A stretch of 31,638 bases of DNA. It comes from Symbiodinium natans (taxonomy: Eukaryota; Sar; Dinophyceae; Suessiales; Symbiodiniaceae). The stretch's first letter is position 1; each line of letters opens with the position of its first letter. Below are positions 1 through 10,614 of the stretch, one piece after another. The notes under the pieces were generated by a model, which worked only from the letters and a program-made list of their open reading frames with translations, was not told the origin of the DNA and ran no database searches. The position numbers and the translations under genes are program-made. The DNA lies in NCBI GenBank assembly GCA_905221605.1, contig CAJNDS010002310.1:468310-499947 (forward strand), read 5' to 3'.

Positions 1-143
1 TGGTTTGTTGCTCGGCAGCTGTGGTGCGCTTGTGCTGTACAGGCTTGCAGTTGATCCTGGACAGGAAGTCGACGACTCCATCGAGGACGCGATGGAGATA
101 ATTCACGCTGGCGGCAGGAAGGCGAAGGGGATACCAAGAGGAG
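1..143 (+). CDS. Candidate partial exon upstream of the OTU-motif exon
   Basis: The frame starting at base 2 is open through a segment rich in Asp, Glu, Lys and Gly (residues read VDDSIEDAMEII then a basic stretch). A GT donor follows at 144 (GAG|GTGTAT). The exon would end after the first base of a codon, and the acceptor at 859-860 (CCCCAG|GT) resumes with two bases before the OTU-motif frame, so the phases match and would form a Gly codon. The 5' end is outside the window or at one of the AG sites near 42-48. The function of this piece is not recognisable. Exon status is inferred from openness and phase only; there is no transcript evidence. Confidence 0.35.
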
Positions 144-860
144 GTGTATATTTGTCTATGTATCTTTAACAATATATGTATATGCATATATGTGTCGCAC
201 TTGTGAGATAGTTGCAGGGTGCTGGCTCAGAACCGGGGTTAGGTTGGGAATGCTGGGGGGGTACACGATAAATGGCAGCGCACCGTCAACACAGCCGTAG
301 GGTGAACGGAAGTTGTGTTGGGGATGTCCGATTTGTGGCATCGCACCTCTGATATGGCTGGAGCGCGATGCCCAAAAGAAAGGGGGTTGGGCTGGAGGTA
401 TCCGAGATGTGGCAGCGCGCCCGCAACAATCTCCAACATGGCTGCAGAGTGCTGTGATAAGAGTGGGGTGGGGCTTGGGATGGCTGACGGGGTACACGTT
501 TCCTGCTGTTTAACAACAATGTTTGTGCACGCTTCACATTCGAAGCAGGTTTGATGTTCCAAAGAAGAAACAACACATAACCCCATGCAGGCAGTCTGAG
601 CAATTGCAGCCCTCGCCCGCAACCGTGCCGCATGAACCGCGCAATTAGAGGGACAGTCGAAAATGTTCCGGGTATCTCAGGAGTTATAGTCGTTGCCACG
701 CAACCCTCCCCAAAACACCGCAGAAACTGCCCGATGTCACACAGATGGAAGGACAAGAGAGTTGGAGTTAAGCAAGACAGTCACGAACAAACGGCACAGT
801 ACCCAGAAATGCATGCACATGCACACAAGCTAAAATGACACGCTGCGGGCCCGACCCCAG

Positions 861-982
861 GTGCTGCCGACCGCTGGGCAGAGCATGTCCGCCGAGATGT
901 TGCTCTTCTGACCCAGGCGGGTCATGAGGTGGCGGAGGTGGATGCCGATGGCAACTGCCTGTTTCGCGCGTCACTCGCCTAA
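861..982 (+). CDS. Candidate exon with the N-terminal motif of an OTU-family cysteine protease
   Basis: Read from 863, the frame gives a helix-like segment (DRWAEHVRRDVALL) and then VDADGNCLFRA. The D-G-N-C-L-F-R-A signature is the catalytic Asp/Cys strand-loop of ovarian-tumour (OTU) deubiquitinases, which hydrolyse isopeptide or peptide bonds of ubiquitin. The frame stops at TAA 980-982, just after the motif, so either a donor is used first (a GT lies at 970) or the domain is truncated. The rest of an OTU fold (its catalytic His region) is not found downstream, where a minisatellite begins. CCCCAG at 855-860 is the likely acceptor and the phase fits the exon ending at 143. The motif is seen; family assignment rests on about 11 residues. 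Confidence 0.5.
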
Positions 983-1057
983 TTAGTTGAGTGGACTTGT
1001 GTCAATGCGGGGATGTGGGTGATGGTTGCGCGTCAGGTTTGGCATCCAAGGAATCAG

Positions 1058-1440
1058 GGGACTGGTATGATGCTCTGCTTCGTTCCATGAAGCAAGGGAC
1101 GGGCATGATGCTTTGCTTAGTTCCAAGAAGTAAGGGACGGGTATGATGCTTTGCCTTCCAGGAAGCTTGGCACGGGAGGAATGGAAGTTCAAATAAAGTG
1201 GTGAAGATGCAAGGGACGGTTATGATGCTCTGTTTGGTTCCAGGAAGCAAGGGACGGGTATGATGCTTTGCTTAGTTCCAAGAAGTAAGGGACGGGTAGG
1301 ATGCTTTGCCTTCCAGGAAGCTTGGCACGGGAGGAATGGAAGTTCAAATAAAGTGGTGAAGATGCAAGGGACGGATATGATGCTTTGCTTAGTTGAAGGA
1401 AGCAAGGGCGGGTATGACGATTTACTTAATTCCAGGAAGC
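1058..1440 (+). repeat. Minisatellite: 38-bp subrepeats inside a 155-bp tandem duplication
   Basis: Units of about 38 bp start with GGGACGGGTATGATGCTTTG and end in AGGAAGCAA or AAGAAGTAA. A longer block containing CTTGGCACGGGAGGAATGG occurs at about 1151 and again at about 1306, a 155-bp offset, so the array has nested periods. Stops and frame changes make coding unlikely. It lies just downstream of the OTU-motif exon and is probably intronic or intergenic. Confidence 0.8.
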
Positions 1441-1949
1441 ATGGTCCTCCAAAAAGTAGATGTTCCGAAATGTTTGTGTGCTTTGTTTTTTTCAAAAACT
1501 CCAGGAGGTTGAGCATTTTTGGAAAAACGCCCAGGCGCCAGAGGTGTATGCTGCGTCGTAGTAGGAACGTTAACATCTGGCCCGCTGGGATGCACTGGAC
1601 AGAGATGCAGGCATGGGAGCGACTTTCGAAGAAAACGGGCCAACAAAGCAGGACAGCGAAAGCAAGAAAATGTGCAAAAACCCACAGGAAGCGAAGAAAA
1701 AACACAGGAGTACAAGAGGAAAAAAAGCAAAAACCAACATTTTTAACAAAAAAGAGACATGAGTCCACGGAATGAATTTTCAGCAAAAAAGGCAAAACGC
1801 CCAAAAAAAGCAAAACGGAAGATGACATGTGGCAAAAACGCACACAAAAATAGCATTCGTCCGGCAGAGAAAAACAAAAGCAAGGTTTTCAAAAAACATG
1901 AGGAGTGTTGTCATGGACTGATTTCGGGTTGAACAGTGCAGCGGAACCA
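1441..1949. other. No gene recognised; A-rich sequence
   Basis: Purine-rich on the plus strand with many A runs. Overlapping open frames on both strands have low-complexity Lys/Arg/Phe composition. I see no motif, no convincing splice pair and no RNA gene. Confidence 0.4.
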
Positions 1950-2216
<267 letters not shown>

Positions 2217-2804
2217 CCTTGGTGGCGGCCGTGCTCCTTACAGCCGATCACTATTTTTAGTATTAGGGCCACTGTTGGTATAGTTGATTCCTGTTGTTGT
2301 GTTTGTTGGTTGTTATCGGTGTTATTACTGATATATTTCCTTGTTTGTCTTATTCTTGCTAGTTACTGTACGTCATATAGCCTGTGAAAATCCAATGTGA
2401 GGTCAGCTTTACCTTCGCGAAATGGCTGGGATCGGGGTCCTCTGGCAAAGTGGTACTTGCCGCCCCTCTGGTGGGGCCAAGTGCCTGGGCATGGTTCATG
2501 AGCTTGGGGACATTTTAGAAAATGTTTGCAGCAGGCTGGTTCGAGGGGATGGCGCCCAGACCCGAGCATAGTTTGTAGAGCCTGTGATCTGACCGAGCTG
2601 AGGGTTCGCCATAAAGTACCCAGCTGGACAAAGGCACGTGGGATGTGCGCCTTGAGTCGTGATAATCCGAAGTTCCCAGTTGGCAATTTCAACACGTTCT
2701 GGTTCGTGTCAGGAGGCTGAGCTGCATGCCCTGTGTTCACGGCAGGCAGAGGAGCCCAGCCACGTTTCTTTGGGGTTACGGTTTAGGGTTTAGGGTTTGT
2801 GCAG
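2217..2804. other. No gene recognised; short telomere-like motif at 2779-2799
   Basis: Open frames on both strands are short and have no recognisable motif. At 2779-2799 there are about two and a half copies of GTTTAGG, directly upstream of a possible splice acceptor (GTGCAG, ending at 2804). Confidence 0.35.
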
Positions 2805-2923
2805 TGTCGCAGCAGAGGAGCAGCGTGTCGACACAGTGATTCGCTTCGGTGCTCCACTTCGGTGGAGGGGAATCTGGGCATCTGCATGGAGGCGCAAAGT
2901 TCGGTTTACTCCTCGGTCCGAAG
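2805..2923 (+). CDS. Candidate internal exon, function unknown
   Basis: This lies between the acceptor GTGCAG (AG at 2803-2804) and the donor AAG|GTAGGT (GT at 2924). In the frame from 2806 it is fully open and encodes a charged, Arg/Trp-rich segment (starts VAAEEQRVDTVIRF). It ends in phase 1, which matches the acceptor phase of the next candidate exon at 3280. No family is recognised. Both strands of this GC-moderate sequence read openly over short distances, so phase agreement is the main support. Confidence 0.35.
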
Positions 2924-3279
2924 GTAGGTACGGTCTTAGCTTCGATCTTGTCAGAGTTTGAATGCACACAATGAACTACCCCCCTGCGCATGTTCTGAGT
3001 GCTGTGCGCGCGCTGCCTATGTTCTGCATGCTTGCTCCTGACAGTGTGTGAGGAAGAACTTTGATCGTTCATTGCTGGCTTGCAAATCTCGTCGAAAACA
3101 TCATTTGAACATCCGTCAGCCGTCAGTTGTCAAAGTGCAAAGAGCAGACAGCCAATGGCAACTTTCCTCCAGGTCATATTCCATAGCCTCCAATGGAATC
3201 ACAGTATTGCTACCTCTAGCCTACGTGGGCCTCTTTCAAACTTGATGACTTCACTTTGACTTGAAGGCCGCCAATGCAG

Positions 3280-3412
3280 GGCACCTATGGAGCTCCCTCA
3301 TGGAGCTCTCCATGGGTGACCGGCTCAAGGGCACGGTCGATCTCATCAGCACGCTGCATCTGCTGGAAAGCGTAGAAGTCGTTCACAGGGACCCTTGGCA
3401 GGTTTATGCGTG
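3280..3412 (+). CDS. Candidate internal exon, function unknown
   Basis: Acceptor CCAATGCAG (AG 3278-3279) and donor GTG|GTAAGT (GT 3413) flank an open frame read from 3282, with an amphipathic segment (MGDRLKGTVDLISTLHLLES). Acceptor phase 1 matches the exon ending at 2923. If the 3413 donor joins the next acceptor at 3509-3510 a TGA results, so an earlier GT at 3394 (CAG|GTTTAT) may be used instead. No family is recognised. Confidence 0.3.
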
Positions 3413-3502
3413 GTAAGTTGTGGTATGTAAGGCTTTGCAACCAAGATTTTGATTCGTCAACCTTTGCGCCATGGAGATTGTTTTCTTCCATCTTGTTTGG
3501 AG

Positions 3503-3629
3503 GCGCTAGATTCCTCATGGACTTCGCGGTTTCTTGTCATCTTCGCTCCGTTTCTGTTCATTTATTGGATTATTGCGTTGGTGGCCTCCGGGGTTTCATG
3601 GCCGAACACGAGTGGCAAAACTGTACCTG
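3503..3629 (+). CDS. Candidate exon with one membrane segment
   Basis: The frame from 3503 encodes a short polar start and then a roughly 20-residue hydrophobic stretch (VIFAPFLFIYWIIALVA), ending at donor CTG|GTAAGT (GT 3630). It ends in phase 1, which would fit an acceptor at 3748 (TTAGCAG|CA). The other frame is also open, so the choice is tentative. If real, this is part of a membrane protein that may include the two preceding candidate exons. Confidence 0.22.
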
Positions 3630-5013
3630 GTAAGTGTAGAGGAGTAAGGTATGGCCTAAGAATAAGCCTTGAACAAAGTAGCAAACCACAAGCTCTCAAA
3701 AGTCACGAGAACATGGCCAACCACCATTACTGAAAACAGTGTTAGCAGCATTGAACTCTTTGCGGGAGAGGGAAGCGGCAACCGAGACAATTTTTCTAAG
3801 TCGTTGCGTGTATCTATTTTTGTTTCTGCGTGGTTTACTCATTGCATTGATCTGTTCGCGTGTGCATCCACTCCTTTCTTCAATGTTTTAATAAAGGCAC
3901 TTATATAGGTTAGTATTTAGTACATATGTATTCGTAATTCATTTCAATTACTCTATTCGTATACCGATGAATAGATGGGAGTGGCTACGTCGAACTCTGG
4001 ATGGAGCGGGGAGCGGCTGCTCACCTTAAGCTCTGAAACGATTGGCGAAACCTCAGCACTACAACACACCCTAAACGTTGCCGGGAGTGGCAAGCCCCAC
4101 GTAAATCTTCTGTATCTGGGCAGCAAGTTTCCTCATCCTGCTGAGGACATTTCTCCGTTCAATCTAGTCCTTCGCCGCGCAGGCGAGGAGTCGAAACCAG
4201 CAACTGCGTGTGGTAAAGTAGGGGAATCGCTCATGAGGTGGATCGTTCACCGTGTGCCTGTGCGATTTTGGCATGGCATCCTACGTGCACGACCCTCCAC
4301 CAGAGGCTCCCATGCAGAAATTTGGACAACTTGACATAGCCTGTCATGCTCTCATGTGGTTCCGACCTATTTAGGCCTGTGTCTGCTCCACAACATACAG
4401 TCCTAGAACCACTGTCAGCTTGCAAGTTTGGATCTGCAGATCGATGAGAGCGCTGCTGATTCGGAATACGCGGCTCCAGAGCTGAGTGGACCGCACGACC
4501 ACTCTCTCAGGTGTGCAAAGGTTTGTTCCCCACGATTGTGCTGTAAGGGAACTGCAAGAACCCCCCCCTTAAACGGACCTTGCTACTTCAGAAAAGGAGT
4601 CGACCCCAGGGCTACCAGGCATGCAGTGTCACTTAGACGTTCGGTGAGTCGGAGCGGAATCCTCATGACATGCCTGGTCAAGGTTAGTGATTCAATATGC
4701 ATTGCGTTTGAAGCCTGATTGTTTCCAGACTTTTTCGAGGCATTGCAGTCGACAGATTCAGCGTTGGCATGTGCCTTTTCGGTCTTTGGCGTGCTGCCCT
4801 TAGATGAAGAATTGCTCAGCGATAGACGCATCGCCTTTTTTCAGATTGGTGTGCAAGCCCAATTCCTGCACATGATTTTCTGTCTGCTTGTCAGGGGCTT
4901 TGGTGGAGGCCGTGCTCTCAGAGGAAGCAATGACCTTGCGACATATAGAAGTAGCTAGGTAAACGCAGTGAGTTGTATTCGGGCACGCACATGATTTGTT
5001 CTTGCCTGCAAAG
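3630..5013. other. Intron-like stretch; no confident gene
   Basis: Several short open segments sit between possible splice sites (3749-3807, 4440-4520, 4749-4889), and the first two could continue the plus-strand gene in phase. Equally plausible frames exist on the minus strand over 4800-4960, so I do not call them. No RNA gene or repeat is seen. Confidence 0.3.
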
Positions 5014-5148
5014 ACGGACCTGAACGGCGTGGCGGAAGGCATCTCAGGCTCCATGTCGCAATCATTAGCGCTTGGGTCCGGAATCTGCGAGTGTTTGTTG
5101 GACTTCGTCGCCGGAATATACAAGTTGATCGAAAGATGCCCAAGATGG
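5014..5148 (+). CDS. Candidate exon, small-residue-rich helical segment
   Basis: After the acceptor TGCAAAG (AG 5012-5013) the frame from 5014 is open in phase 0 and encodes a Gly/Ser-rich start followed by a helix-like ICECLLDFVAGIYKLIERC, ending at the donor TGG|GTTGTA (GT 5149). The next candidate exon (5200) starts in phase 0 after CTGGCAG, giving a 51-bp intron. Family not recognised. A minus-strand frame over the same bases is also open, which limits confidence. Confidence 0.33.
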
Positions 5149-5199
5149 GTTGTAGCTTGAACAGATGTCCCGATAACTCATCCCGCATCCACCTGGCAG

Positions 5200-5346
5200 T
5201 TGCGCGTTATCGGGTTGGGCAGCAACAACGTGTCCTTTGGGTCGAGGATCCTTGGCTTGAACATTGGTGCCAAGATTCGGAAAAATCCCGCTACACACAC
5301 AACTGAAGAATTCATTAATTGGAAGTCCTCTCTCGACTTTGCGTGA
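5200..5346 (+). CDS. Candidate terminal exon, function unknown
   Basis: This begins after ACCTGGCAG (AG 5198-5199) in phase 0 and ends at TGA 5344-5346. It encodes a segment starting LRVIGLGSNNVSFGSRILGL and a polar C-terminus. Together with 5014-5148 it would form the 3' end of a plus-strand gene. No domain recognised. Confidence 0.33.
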   Translation: MRVIGLGSNNVSFGSRILGLNIGAKIRKNPATHTTEEFINWKSSLDFA

Positions 5347-5874
5347 TGTCATGTCATGTCATATCGACTCCTATTGACCGAATGGTATGCCATTTCCGAT
5401 TCACCAATTCTGAGCCCTCTTCCAATGCTCCCAGTTTCGCCAGTAAAGACGCCTTGTCAGCCTCAACCGTGCCAGCGCCTGAAACTTGAAGTCTGACAGC
5501 AGCGTGAAGCAGGCCGATCTCAAAATTAAACAGCTTCTCGCAGCGATTCTGGTAGCTCGAGTGACCCGTTGCTTAGGCCCCGTTCCGCCTTCCGGGCTTA
5601 ATCGTTGCTGGGCCGGCACGATGTTGAGTGTCTTCAAGCCATGGACGTGTTGTGCACCAGACTTGGTTACAGTTCGTTTCTTATCTTGACCAACGATTTC
5701 GGGGCGCGGATGAATTTCTAATGCAGCTAGCTATGATTGATTGGATGGTTTGCGTGTGAAGCTGCCAGAGCAATTCGCGACATTGACTGATCGATGCCTG
5801 CCTATAGATCGTTTGTCTGCCTAGCTTTGGTGCACATGTGTGCATAAGCATGCTACATCGCAATCTGTTGGCAG
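5347..5874. other. No confident gene
   Basis: There is a short direct repeat TGTCATGTCATGTCATATC at 5347-5366. Around 5408-5530 two frames look weakly coding but cannot be joined convincingly. Otherwise nothing is recognised. Confidence 0.3.
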
Positions 5875-6007
5875 GGCGCAGATCAATTCGCAAGACTCTT
5901 GCAACTTTGAGTTTGTGGCTGCTCAGGCTGACTTGCTGTCCTTCGAACCGTCCAGATGGCCAGGCTTGTTGGATGCGCAGGAGTGGTGTGCCTTGCTGGC
6001 CAGCTAG
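5875..6007 (+). CDS. Candidate exon, function unknown
   Basis: After the acceptor TTGGCAG (AG 5873-5874) the frame from 5876 encodes an acidic/Gln-rich segment (NFEFVAAQADLLSFEPSRW) and runs to TAG 6005-6007. A donor may lie earlier, at one of the GTs between 5983 and 5988. No family is recognised. Confidence 0.28.
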
Positions 6008-6330
6008 AAACCGGACAAATGCTGCTCAACCTGCAGGATGCGGATGTGCCATGTAGTTGTTGCTGTTCCTTGTGCGCTTGGTTAACAATTCAGCTACTAT
6101 GTAAACGGCCATGGTCGGACATGCTCCCATCACTCATCAGCTTCTTCGCTTGGTGTTTAACCTGCGTGAGCTAGCTGTTTGTTGCAAGGGCCACGGGACC
6201 TGCAGTCTCTCATCCAGGTCAGCGCATCAGATTGCTTATGTTGCCTAAAGCACCGCTCACGCTCTTCAGAGGGTCTATGCCAGCGGGCACCGGTGCTGCA
6301 GTGAATTGCTCTGCCGCGACTCTATATCAG

Positions 6331-6541
6331 TTACACCCGGCAAGGGCCAAGTTTCAGTACCATTGCCCCAGATGTACTGAACAAGCCGGGTAGCCTGTGC
6401 GAACCCGATGTCAGCATGCATTACTTGCCGACCGCTCTAGTTACTGCTCCGCAGGATCTGGAAGTGGAAGTGCTGTACGGGGAGGACCGCTTTGGTACCC
6501 GTGTAAATTTTGGACCATGTGTGGGTGGTCGCACAGCATGG
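6331..6541 (+). CDS. Candidate exon, function unknown
   Basis: After TATATCAG (AG 6329-6330) the frame from 6332 is open and ends at TGG|GTAATT (GT 6542). It contains a regular alternation of hydrophobic and acidic residues (APQDLEVEVLYGEDRFGTRV). A second frame (6175-6389) across the first third is also open and includes CPRC, so an exon boundary or an indel may lie here. No family recognised. Confidence 0.27.
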
Positions 6542-6978
6542 GTAATTCGATGACTCGCAGACTCAGGGACTACACTCACGTTAAAGCAAAACCCTGCGGG
6601 ACATTGCTCGAGTGCTGATGTGGAATGCCGACTCTACTCTTGAAGTGTTCGCACACTGTGTGCAAGTTGCCTCGACATTCATTGCTTTGGAGTTTAGATG
6701 TTTTTGAGTTGTGGGGAGATGTATTGAGAAAAAGCCTACTTACTCTGAAAAACCAACACAATCCGAGTTATCTTCAGGCCTTGAGACTAAGTATTTGTTT
6801 TTCACCTGGAGTAGGCCGGATATACCTCCAAACACGAGCATTTGACAGAGTGAGCGGTGCCTTCGGCTTCAAGTTGTGAGACATGTCCTGACCTTCGTTT
6901 CTGGAGAAATATGTTTCGATGACTCGTCGAAGTGCATTCAAAGCGCCTCTCAGCGTTCCCTGCGTTATATTTTTTCAG

Positions 6979-7065
6979 GGGGCAGACAGCCTCCCAGAGC
7001 TTCCTACAGACATTGAGGACATCGACAGATTCCTGCAGTGTGTCAAGGCCGAGGCGCTCCCAGCG
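6979..7065 (+). CDS. Candidate short exon, function unknown
   Basis: A strong polypyrimidine acceptor (ATATTTTTTCAG, AG 6977-6978) is followed by a phase-0 frame encoding an acidic helix-like segment (LPTDIEDIDRFLQCVKAEAL), with a possible donor GT at 7066. The frame continues open to 7152. No family recognised. Confidence 0.28.
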
Positions 7066-7624
7066 GTCTACTCTTTGTCTTGGCTTTGGCTATTAAGTTT
7101 AAGCTTCGATGGGGAAGGAAACATATTCGGGTTTGGATCAGGTCGCTGCTAGCCAGGCTGGTTTAGGCTGATTCTTCGTTTACATCCCTGACTTTGCGCG
7201 CTTGCAGACAGAGAGTCCGGCAAAGGGGCGCATAGTCCCAACATGTCCCAACCCAACGATTAACTTTCTGAACATTCTGGGGTGTTGAGGGTCTGCTTCT
7301 ACGGTTCTGGAGGTGTTCTTGTGGCCATGTCCTCAGGCTTAATTAGAGTCAGGTAACATCGAAGATGCCGAATCCCTTCACCTACTCCGCAGCAGGCCAT
7401 GCCAATGGTTTCTGCAGCGTTACGTAATTTCACAAAGTAAGGGTGCCTAGCACACATCTCACCTGGATTACAACCCGTTGCTGTTGTGCATTTGTTTGGC
7501 GAGCACTGGCACGAACAAATCTTGTAAGAGGAGTCATCACAAAATTCGTGGCCTGCTGTCCTCATTCATGAGAGCACAACCACTACGGAGTGTGTTTGTG
7601 TGTGTGACAATTCGTGGGCTGCAG

Positions 7625-7828
7625 CCTTTTTTTGGAATGTCAAACCATCGCGAAATTTCAGATTCATTGGCCATTGAACATGTATGGAATTCCGGAGAAG
7701 TGGCGCTCACTGCACTTGCCCAAGGTCGCAAAACGATTTCCTTTGTTGTTGGGAAAGGGCTACTCGTTTTAGGCGAACAAGAAAAGTACAAGTGCAGGTC
7801 TTGTAGTGCTCAGATCCTCTTGGAGTAG
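7625..7828 (+). CDS. Candidate terminal exon ending in a CxxC segment
   Basis: After GGGCTGCAG (AG 7623-7624) the frame is open from 7625 to TAG 7826-7828. It encodes a mixed segment with a beta-like stretch (KTISFVVGKGLLVLGE) and ends with YKCRSCSAQ. The frame is also open upstream to 7478. No family is recognised; a minus-strand frame overlaps. Confidence 0.25.
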   Translation, partial: PFFGMSNHREISDSLAIEHVWNSGEVALTALAQGRKTISFVVGKGLLVLGEQEKYKCRSCSAQILLE

Positions 7829-9615
7829 AAGCGAAAGCACCATAGTGACCATAGTCGTTTGTCGTTTCGAGGCCGTCGGGACGTGCCAGGAACGTGCTGT
7901 AGATTTATTCTATTGCCCAGGGGAAGGTCTGGGGTGCCCAGCCAGAGGCTCCAAATGTAGCTATTGTAAAAGGATGCCCTAAACAAAAGCTTTCTATAGG
8001 AACACTCTGGGTTAATCATGCGTGACTCCGCAAGTTCACCAAAAAGGACGATGCACATCGCGAGCCGTTTCGGAGGGTTTGCCATAGAATTCTGAACCCC
8101 GCTCCAGTGCCAGAAGGCCAGAATCCCCGGAAAAGCACCTAGACATGAAGATCCCTCCGCGAAGACTTTGTGACTTACGCTGCCATGTGTCCGGTATGGG
8201 ATTTGGGGTCCGGGGTCGGCAAGACCACCGCTGTAAGACGGCGCCCTGCGAAGCAACCGAACATAGGCAGAGGGCAGTTTTTGCTTCGGGGATTCGGAGC
8301 TATCCAGAGTCCACATTCGATCAAATGTGCTGGATTTTTTTGCGATCTAGTCATGATTCAATCGATCGGGCTGTAATGGGTTCTGCTATCAACTCCCTTG
8401 GCTGCTGTGCGCAGCCGACTAGTTTCAAAACGTAGGACTTTCCATGTGCATTAACTGATAAACACTTGAAATTGACACTTGCTCCAGGGACCCGGAGGCG
8501 GAGGAGGGCAGGAACTAAGGGACCTGTAGTCTACTGCTTGAAGGCTTGCGTGCACATTCTATGCACCTTATAGAAAGATGATCCAGCATAAGACGTTCAA
8601 AGACTTTCCCAGCAAATAATATTGGTGCCACACTTGCTTGAGGCACCTTCAGTGAGGTGTTCTGCTAAGCATTAACCCTGTTTTGCATTATCGCCTCAAG
8701 CTGAGCTGTGTTTTGGACAGGGATATATGGCACAAACAAATCCCGAGTCAAAACTTGGCAAGCCAAGAACTTGTGCGATCACAGCACAATAATGGCTCAT
8801 GTTGGCAGAATTCCCTGATTACCTTCACCCACCCCCCAACCCCTAATTGCCAAAATCAAGCCCAGATAGCCCCCATGTTTACCCGCCCGAAAAAGTTTTC
8901 AGCTGGGCAAACAGGAACCAAAGAACCTCCGTGGCTTGTGAAACGGTGCGGGCCTCAAGTGAAGTCCGTGTCCTTTGTTTCTGGGGTCGCAACCTCAGAA
9001 AGAGATCCCAGCCCGGTTCGGACAAACTTTGTAGCTGCATAACGGTTTGGACTACCGCTTAAGCAGACTTTCTGCGCATACGTCCGAACCAGGCTCTTTT
9101 CGGTGTATAGGAGTTTGGCTTCAGAGCAAATCTTCAGTCAACTCGAAGCCCGACGCAAACGATTTCTTAGTCTGGAACCACGGACTCATGGAATTTTCTG
9201 TGCAATTTTAGCTATAGCCCATGGGCGGAATAAGGGGTCGCCAAATCACTTTACAGTCCCAGCCTCACGGTTTGCTCCCATGGCGTTGAACCGATTGTCG
9301 AGAAGTTGTGGATGGGATCGGACCATGCGCAATCAATTTCCGCTATTCTAGATAGACATGGTGAGAGTATGCCTCATGACCAGCAGTAGCAAATCATGAT
9401 CTTCAGTTTGCGAAAAGAATGATCACCATATCGCTCTCATCGTAATATTCAAGAACCCAGACGGGAGGCATAGCAGACATGTTTGTGAGAGCATGATCTC
9501 CCTTCCAAGCTCCAGCAGCCGCCCCGCCCCCAGGTGCCGCTTCCGCCGCTCTTGGGTAAGGTTGCTCTATCATGTTTGCTCAACTGCACGAAGTGCATCA
9601 GTTGTTGCGTTGCAG
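7829..9615. other. Long stretch without a confident gene
   Basis: Open frames of 80-170 codons occur on both strands (minus 7810-8316, plus 8683-9042, plus 9103-9351) but carry no recognised motif. A GSGVGKTT string on plus near 8205 fails the Walker A pattern. No repeats or RNA genes seen. Confidence 0.3.
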
Positions 9616-9795
9616 CTAGTCTTGCTAGACGATGTGCGCAGCTTTGTGGTAACGACAAAGCCACCCGTCGGCACAGGCTTGGCGCTTCCTTCCCTCCACG
9701 AAGGCAGCGACCCACAGACACACCACAGACAGGGGACATTAGGTATGGAGCTGCTGGAGCATGCATCTGCAGAGCTGAAATGTAGTCGCTGCTAG
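9616..9795 (+). CDS. Candidate exon, function unknown
   Basis: After GCGTTGCAG (AG 9614-9615) the phase-0 frame encodes LVLLDDVRSFVVTTKPP and a polar segment, ending LEHASAELKCSRC before TAG at 9793-9795. A strong donor (GGTAAGG, GT 9556) 60 bp upstream would make the preceding segment an in-frame exon. No family recognised. Confidence 0.3.
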   Translation, partial: LVLLDDVRSFVVTTKPPVGTGLALPSLHEGSDPQTHHRQGTLGMELLEHASAELKCSRC

Positions 9796-9846
9796 AGGCA
9801 GCTTGCATGTTACGTGTACAAGTGCAGTCTTATGCCCTGTTTGCAG

Positions 9847-10098
9847 GCGTGCTGCTGCAGGCAAACTCTCAGCCTCGCAGTAAAACAGTTCACCCAAGCA
9901 TTCTTCCAACAGATGAAAGAAATAGCCCAGGTGAGACTGGGGAGATTGACCCTGGAAGGTGTACACACGCTTTTGGAACATATCTTCAAGTCGGAAACCG
10001 AGCATTTTTTCCCACAAGCACAGACCACAATCAAAGTTTTCTTGGCATGCGTTCGCATGCTAGCTCTAAAGGACAATGACAGTTCTTGGCTTGAGTGA
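9847..10098 (+). CDS. Candidate terminal exon, helical protein of unknown function
   Basis: After CTGTTTGCAG (AG 9845-9846) the frame runs from 9847 to TGA 10096-10098. It encodes successive amphipathic helices (AVKQFTQAFFQQMKEIAQ; LEGVHTLLEHIFKSETEHFF; TIKVFLACVRMLAL). A weakly similar pattern (DALFQQILLSLQ then VKTATVALSVLLQA) recurs in an open frame at 10141-10299, which could be a duplicated helical repeat. No family is recognised; the length and amphipathicity make this one of the better candidates in the first 10 kb. Confidence 0.35.
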   Translation, partial: ACCCRQTLSLAVKQFTQAFFQQMKEIAQVRLGRLTLEGVHTLLEHIFKSETEHFFPQAQTTIKVFLACVRMLALKDNDSSWLE

Positions 10099-10269
10099 CT
10101 TCCGTTACAACAACCCTCCAAATCCACACAACAACGATACATGAATGGTGGTCTGCATTATGCCCCACAGCGCGGACCAATGGATGCCCTTTTCCAACAG
10201 ATACTGCTGTCCCTTCAACCCACGCAAAACGTTAAAACTGCTACTGTAGCCTTGAGTGTCTTGCTGCAG

Positions 10270-10455
10270 GCCAATTGCCAAATGAGCTTCCGGGCATAAG
10301 TGGCAAAGTCCGGTGGCGCTACGATGCCGCGGCAGCTGCGGACAGAAGTTCCTTGGCGCACCTAAAGCATCGAAAGTCCCGCGCAACCGGGCGGTGGAGT
10401 TGCAACGTTCGGAATCTGAGTTCATGCCAGTTGTTTATGCAAGGGTTTAGGGTTT
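10270..10455 (+). CDS. Candidate exon running into a telomeric tract
   Basis: After TTGCTGCAG (AG 10268-10269) the frame from 10272 encodes ELPGISGKVRWRYDAAAAAD and a basic Arg/Ser-rich segment, then enters the TTTAGGG repeat at about 10443 and stops at TAG within it. If it is an exon, its 3' part has been replaced or invaded by telomeric repeat. Not recognised; the minus strand is open too. Confidence 0.25.
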
Positions 10456-10490
10456 AGGGTTTAGGGTTTAGGGTTTAGGGTGTAGGGTTT
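10443..10490 (+). repeat. Interstitial telomeric tract (TTTAGGG)n
   Basis: About six copies of GGGTTTA with one variant (GGTGTAG). TTTAGGG is the telomere repeat of dinoflagellates and plants. Confidence 0.95.
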
Positions 10491-10522
10491 ATAGAAATTG
10501 TATAGGGTTTGGGTCCCAATAA

Positions 10523-10600
10523 CGTTTTGAGCGAAAGTTTTGAGCGAAAAGTTTTGAGCGAAACGTTTTGACCGAAACGTTTTGACCGAAACGTTTTGTT
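10523..10600 (+). repeat. 14-bp tandem repeat (GTTTTGAGCGAAAC type)
   Basis: Units begin at about 10524, 10537, 10551, 10565, 10579 and 10593. GAGCGAAA changes to GACCGAAAC in the later copies, and AACGTT is palindromic across junctions. Confidence 0.85.
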
Positions 10601-10614
10601 TTTTGGAACCAATT

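Noticed and set aside
4719-5346. Minus-strand coding over 4800-5352
   Set aside because: Open frames exist, but splice phase and signals fit the plus strand better at 5014-5346; left undecided for 4719-4958.
7810-8316. 168-codon minus-strand frame as a gene
   Set aside because: No motif, no splice or start support, and overlapping plus-strand frames are equally open.
8170-8376. P-loop NTPase from the string GSGVGKTT
   Set aside because: The residue five before the GK glycine is Leu, so the Walker A pattern fails, and no other NTPase motif is near.
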